Shown here one piece after another: positions 6,104-8,155 of a stretch of 8,155 nucleotides of DNA (positions are counted from its first letter, which is position 1; every line of letters starts with the position of its first letter). This DNA comes from Pseudorhodobacter antarcticus (GTDB lineage: Bacteria > Pseudomonadota > Alphaproteobacteria > Rhodobacterales > Rhodobacteraceae). The position numbers were made by a program, and so were the translations under genes. The stretch covers positions 1 to 8,155 of the forward strand of contig CAMDHB010000144.1 in NCBI GenBank assembly GCA_945897655.1, read 5' to 3'. The notes beneath the pieces were generated by a model. That model had not been told where the DNA came from. It saw only the letters and a program-made list of their open reading frames with translations, and ran no database searches.

Positions 6104-7153
6104 ATGACAGTTCAACTGGGTCTGGATACCTTCGGCGATATCACCCAACGTCAGGACGGTACGCTGAAGCGGGCCGATGAAGTGCTGCGTGACGTTGTTG
6201 AAGAGGCAGTGGTGGCTGATCAGGCCGGGGTCGACTTCATCGGTCTGGGCGAACATCACCGCCCCGATTTTGCGATTTCATCGCCCGAGGTTGTACTGGC
6301 GGCCATTGCGGGCCGCACCCAACGCATCCGCCTTGGCACCGCTGTCACGGTTCTTTCCACGGATGACCCAGTGCGCACCTTCCAACGGTTTTCCACTCTG
6401 AACGCTGTTTCCAATGGCCGTGCCGAAGCGATTGTTGGGCGTGGCAGCTTTACCGAAAGCTATCCGCTGTTCGGCTTTGACCTGAACAATTATGACCAGT
6501 TGTTTGAGGAGCGGCTTGACCTTTTCGCCCAGCTCGTGCGCGAACAGACTGTCACCTGGTCCGGCGAAACGCGCACTGGCTTGAACAAGCAAACCGTGCA
6601 CCCCCAACTGGGCCCGGACGGCTTGGTGGTCTGGGTTGGTGTTGGGGGCAGCCCCGAATCGGTGGTGCGTGTCGTGCGGCAGGATCTGCAACTGATGCTG
6701 GCCATCATCGGTGGCGATCCCAAACGTTTTTTACCCTACATTGACCTGTACCAAAGGGCCTGCGCCCAACTCGACCGACCGGTCCGTCCAGTGGGCGTCC
6801 ATTCCCCCGGCTTTGTCGCAGCCACAGACCAAGAGGCCCGCGAGGCTGTCTGGCCACATTATCAGGACATGTTCGGAAGAATTGGCCGCGAACGTGGCTG
6901 GCCACCCACGACCAAGGACCGGTATCTGGCCGAGGTCGAGCATGGCTCAATGTATGTAGGCTCGGTTGAAACGGTCGCGCGGAAGATCGCTGCGACGGTG
7001 CAGGGCTTGGGGTTGCAGCGGTTCGACATGAAGTATTCGACCGGTCCACTGCCGCATGGCGCGCTGCTGTCGGCCATTGAGCTTTATGGACAGAAGGTGA
7101 TGCCAATGGTGCGCGACATCTTGAGTGGATCAGCCAAGGGGCATTTTCACTAG
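6104..7153 (+). CDS. Luciferase-like (LLM class) flavin-dependent monooxygenase
   Basis: A 349-residue protein of the bacterial luciferase-like superfamily, full length for the class. The N-terminal strand (MTVQLGLDTFGD), GLGEHH (47-52), the LGTAVTVLSTDDPVRTFQRF block (77-96), SNGRAEAIVGRGSF (103-116) and VVWVGVGGSPESV (175-187) are the standard features of the TIM-barrel, reduced-flavin enzymes. It resembles the group of LLM proteins with an Atu2307-type architecture. Such enzymes use reduced FMN and oxygen to hydroxylate, cleave or Baeyer-Villiger-oxidise small organic substrates, or act as F420/FMN oxidoreductases. The substrate cannot be told, and no flavin reductase is visible. ATG at 6104 has AAGGAG 7 nt upstream. 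It lies 91 bp after the TetR gene on the same strand, a plausible second gene of that unit. No intrinsic terminator follows it. Confidence 0.92.
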   Translation: MTVQLGLDTFGDITQRQDGTLKRADEVLRDVVEEAVVADQAGVDFIGLGEHHRPDFAISSPEVVLAAIAGRTQRIRLGTAVTVLSTDDPVRTFQRFSTLNAVSNGRAEAIVGRGSFTESYPLFGFDLNNYDQLFEERLDLFAQLVREQTVTWSGETRTGLNKQTVHPQLGPDGLVVWVGVGGSPESVVRVVRQDLQLMLAIIGGDPKRFLPYIDLYQRACAQLDRPVRPVGVHSPGFVAATDQEAREAVWPHYQDMFGRIGRERGWPPTTKDRYLAEVEHGSMYVGSVETVARKIAATVQGLGLQRFDMKYSTGPLPHGALLSAIELYGQKVMPMVRDILSGSAKGHFH

Positions 7154-7231
7154 GGGCGCAACAAAGCGAAGCATTCGTGATTCGACCATGTTGTCTTCGT
7201 CTCGCTCGGCAGCGGTTTTGGCTCGGATATC

Positions 7232-7247
7232 GTTGCAGAGTTGCAGA
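7232..7247. repeat. Tandem direct repeat GTTGCAGA x2
   Basis: GTTGCAGA occurs twice back to back (7232-7239 and 7240-7247), and GTTGCA appears again at 7261-7266. It may be a direct-repeat protein binding site or a chance short repeat. Confidence 0.4.
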
Positions 7248-7307
7248 CTGGTCGCTTGTCGTTGCAATGAGAAGGGGACGCTGCCTGCTCACGCAAATTG
7301 CCTATTG

Positions 7308-7319
7308 TAACCAAAGTTA
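7308..7319. repeat. Dyad TAAC-CAAA-GTTA, operator-like
   Basis: TAACCAAAGTTA has 4-bp perfect arms and continues into TCA. It shares TAACC and GTTATCA with the sequence around the palindrome at 2706-2715, so it may be a further site for the same regulator. The resemblance is short and could be chance. Confidence 0.3.
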
Positions 7320-7348
7320 TCAGAAGGATATGCCATAAAGACCGCCTT

Positions 7349-7370
7349 CGTCCCCTTGGGGATTGGGACG
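7349..7370. repeat. Inverted repeat CGTCCC-10-GGGACG
   Basis: Six-base perfect arms (7349-7354 and 7365-7370) enclose a 10-nt loop, and a nested CCCC-TT-GGGG (7352-7361) overlaps the left arm. No T-tract follows on either strand, so it is not a standard terminator; it could be an RNA hairpin. Confidence 0.3.
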
Positions 7371-7569
7371 ACTTGAGTGGCTTTGTCCAGGCAAGTTATC
7401 AATGATTGTTCCAGGACCGGGAACCGAGTTTTCCAACGACAATCCGGTGGACAGATTGACAGAGGGGTGCGCGACCACTGCGAGTGTCCGAAGCGGTGTA
7501 AGGGCAAATTGAAGCTTTCCCGACCAGTTCAGGATACAGGATGGTTTTCCTGCCTTTGGCGTTCTGATA

Positions 7570-7589
7570 GACCCATTACAACGTGGGTC
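7570..7589. promoter_or_regulatory. Inverted repeat GACCCA-8-TGGGTC upstream of the mutase gene
   Basis: Perfect 6-bp arms (7570-7575 and 7584-7589) flank TTACAACG. The arm-to-arm spacing suits a dimeric DNA-binding protein. TACAAC (7577-7582) inside the loop could serve as a -10 box, although only a weak -35 (TTTGGC, 7555-7560) is found 16 bp upstream. It lies about 30 bp before the mutase start, so it could be an operator or a leader hairpin. Confidence 0.35.
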
Positions 7590-7617
7590 GAAACGGGCAG
7601 ATTTCGGAGGAATGTTT

Positions 7618-8155
7618 ATGGGCGGCAAGTTCTTGATGGTGGGCGCAGGATTGTCGGGTGCGGTCATCGGGCGGCATTTGGCCGAGGCCGGGCATGAGGT
7701 TACGATCGTGGATGCGCGGTCACACGTGGCAGGTAACTGCCACACGGAACGAGACCCCGAAACTGGCGTTATGGTCCATATCTATGGGCCACACATCTTT
7801 CACACCGATGACGCCGACGTTTGGGATTACGTTAACGCGTTCGAGACGTTCATGCCCTACAAGAACCGGGTCAAGACCATCTCGGGCGGTCAGGTGTTCT
7901 CGTTGCCGATCAACTTGCACACGATCAACCAGTTTTTCAATGCGACGATGGGCCCGGACGAAGCCAAGGCATTCTTGACCGAACAAGGCGATAGCACCAT
8001 CACAGACCCGCAAACCTTTGAGGAACAGGCCCTGCGCTTTGTGGGAAAGGGTCTTTATGAGGCGTTTTTCAAAGGTTACACCCAAAAGCAATGGGGCTGT
8101 CATCCTTCAGCCCTTCCTGCATCCATCCTGAAACGCTTGCCGGTGCGGTTCAACT
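7618..8155 (+). CDS. glf: UDP-galactopyranose mutase, N-terminal part (cut by window end)
   Basis: The frame stays open to the right edge, giving 179 residues of a protein usually about 370-390 long. The FAD-binding MVGAGLSGAV (7-16) is followed by SHVAGNCHTE (35-44), GPHIFHT (57-63), YKNRV (81-85), LYEAFFKGYTQKQWG (146-160) and LPASILKRLPVRFN, in the order found in bacterial Glf. H59 and W159 lie in the segments that contact FAD and substrate. The enzyme converts UDP-galactopyranose to UDP-galactofuranose with reduced FAD in the cytoplasm, supplying galactofuranose for O-antigen, capsule or exopolysaccharide. ATG at 7618 is chosen because GGAGG (7606-7610) lies 7 nt upstream; the ATG at 7612 is only 1 nt from it. 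It has no link to the catabolic genes and probably opens a polysaccharide cluster beyond the window. Confidence 0.95.
   Translation, partial: MGGKFLMVGAGLSGAVIGRHLAEAGHEVTIVDARSHVAGNCHTERDPETGVMVHIYGPHIFHTDDADVWDYVNAFETFMPYKNRVKTISGGQVFSLPINLHTINQFFNATMGPDEAKAFLTEQGDSTITDPQTFEEQALRFVGKGLYEAFFKGYTQKQWGCHPSALPASILKRLPVRFN

Larger units (their letters stand above)
7154..7617. other. 464-bp gene-free region between the catabolic locus and the UDP-galactopyranose mutase gene
   Basis: No open frame here has a recognisable product, a good ribosome site or family-like motifs, on either strand. The stretch contains a tandem 8-bp repeat (7232-7247), a TAAC-4-GTTA dyad (7308-7319) within a locally AT-rich segment, a CGTCCC-10-GGGACG inverted repeat (7349-7370) and a GACCCA-8-TGGGTC inverted repeat (7570-7589). 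No tRNA fold or strong terminator was found. It may hold the promoter and regulatory sites of the mutase gene, a small RNA, or decayed sequence at a boundary between two functional blocks. None of these can be chosen from the sequence alone. Confidence 0.5.

Noticed and set aside
5266..6105. A 279-residue minus-strand open frame opposite the TetR gene
   Set aside because: It is fully antisense to a clear TetR-family gene, has no recognisable domain and is His/Gln-rich in the way of shadow frames in GC-rich DNA.
7377..7697. A 106-residue plus-strand open frame overlapping the start of the mutase gene
   Set aside because: It runs into the mutase gene out of frame, is Arg/Gly-rich without motif, and has no credible start signal.
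7289..7745. Two overlapping minus-strand open frames (72 and 141 residues) ahead of and into the mutase gene
   Set aside because: They have no recognised motifs, the longer one overlaps the mutase start region antisense, and neither has a convincing ribosome site. A decayed gene cannot be excluded but is not supported.

Overview
The window reads as part of a GC-rich alphaproteobacterial chromosome, most likely a marine Rhodobacterales (Roseobacter-type) bacterium. This is inferred from the codon use, the GTG and TTG starts, and the general character of the proteins; no rRNA or other marker gene is present to confirm it. Eight protein genes can be supported, seven complete and one cut by the right edge. 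No tRNA, rRNA, insertion sequence or CRISPR array was seen.

Layout. Positions 9-2668 hold a compact minus-strand operon, read right to left: a YdiF/propionate-type acyl-CoA transferase, an enoyl-CoA hydratase (joined by a GTGA stop/start overlap) and a small Dabb-domain protein (3-nt gap, TTG start). Facing away from it across a promoter region (2669-2788) is a DkgB-like aldo/keto reductase (2789-3607, plus). It ends exactly where a minus-strand GMC flavin oxidoreductase (3608-5203) ends, so the two stop codons abut as TGATCA. A second divergent promoter region (5204-5361) separates the GMC gene from a TetR-family regulator (plus). The regulator is followed by a luciferase-like flavin monooxygenase (6104-7153, plus). 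A gene-free stretch of 464 bp (7154-7617) then leads into a UDP-galactopyranose mutase gene (from 7618), which belongs to a different function: surface polysaccharide made with galactofuranose.

How the genes may work together (inference). The first seven genes look like a regulated catabolic locus for an alcohol- or carbonyl-containing organic compound. The monooxygenase and GMC enzyme would do oxygenation and alcohol oxidation, and the AKR would interconvert carbonyl and alcohol. The CoA transferase would activate the resulting acid, and the hydratase (with the Dabb protein) would process the acyl-CoA. The TetR protein is the obvious candidate regulator. A perfect palindrome, TAACCGGTTA, sits just downstream of a good -10 box in front of the CoA-transferase operon, and related TAACC sites lie in two other intergenic regions. 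The substrate cannot be read from the sequence. The clearest leads are this operator hypothesis, the CoA-transferase/hydratase/Dabb module, and the boundary region before the mutase gene, which has several small repeats.
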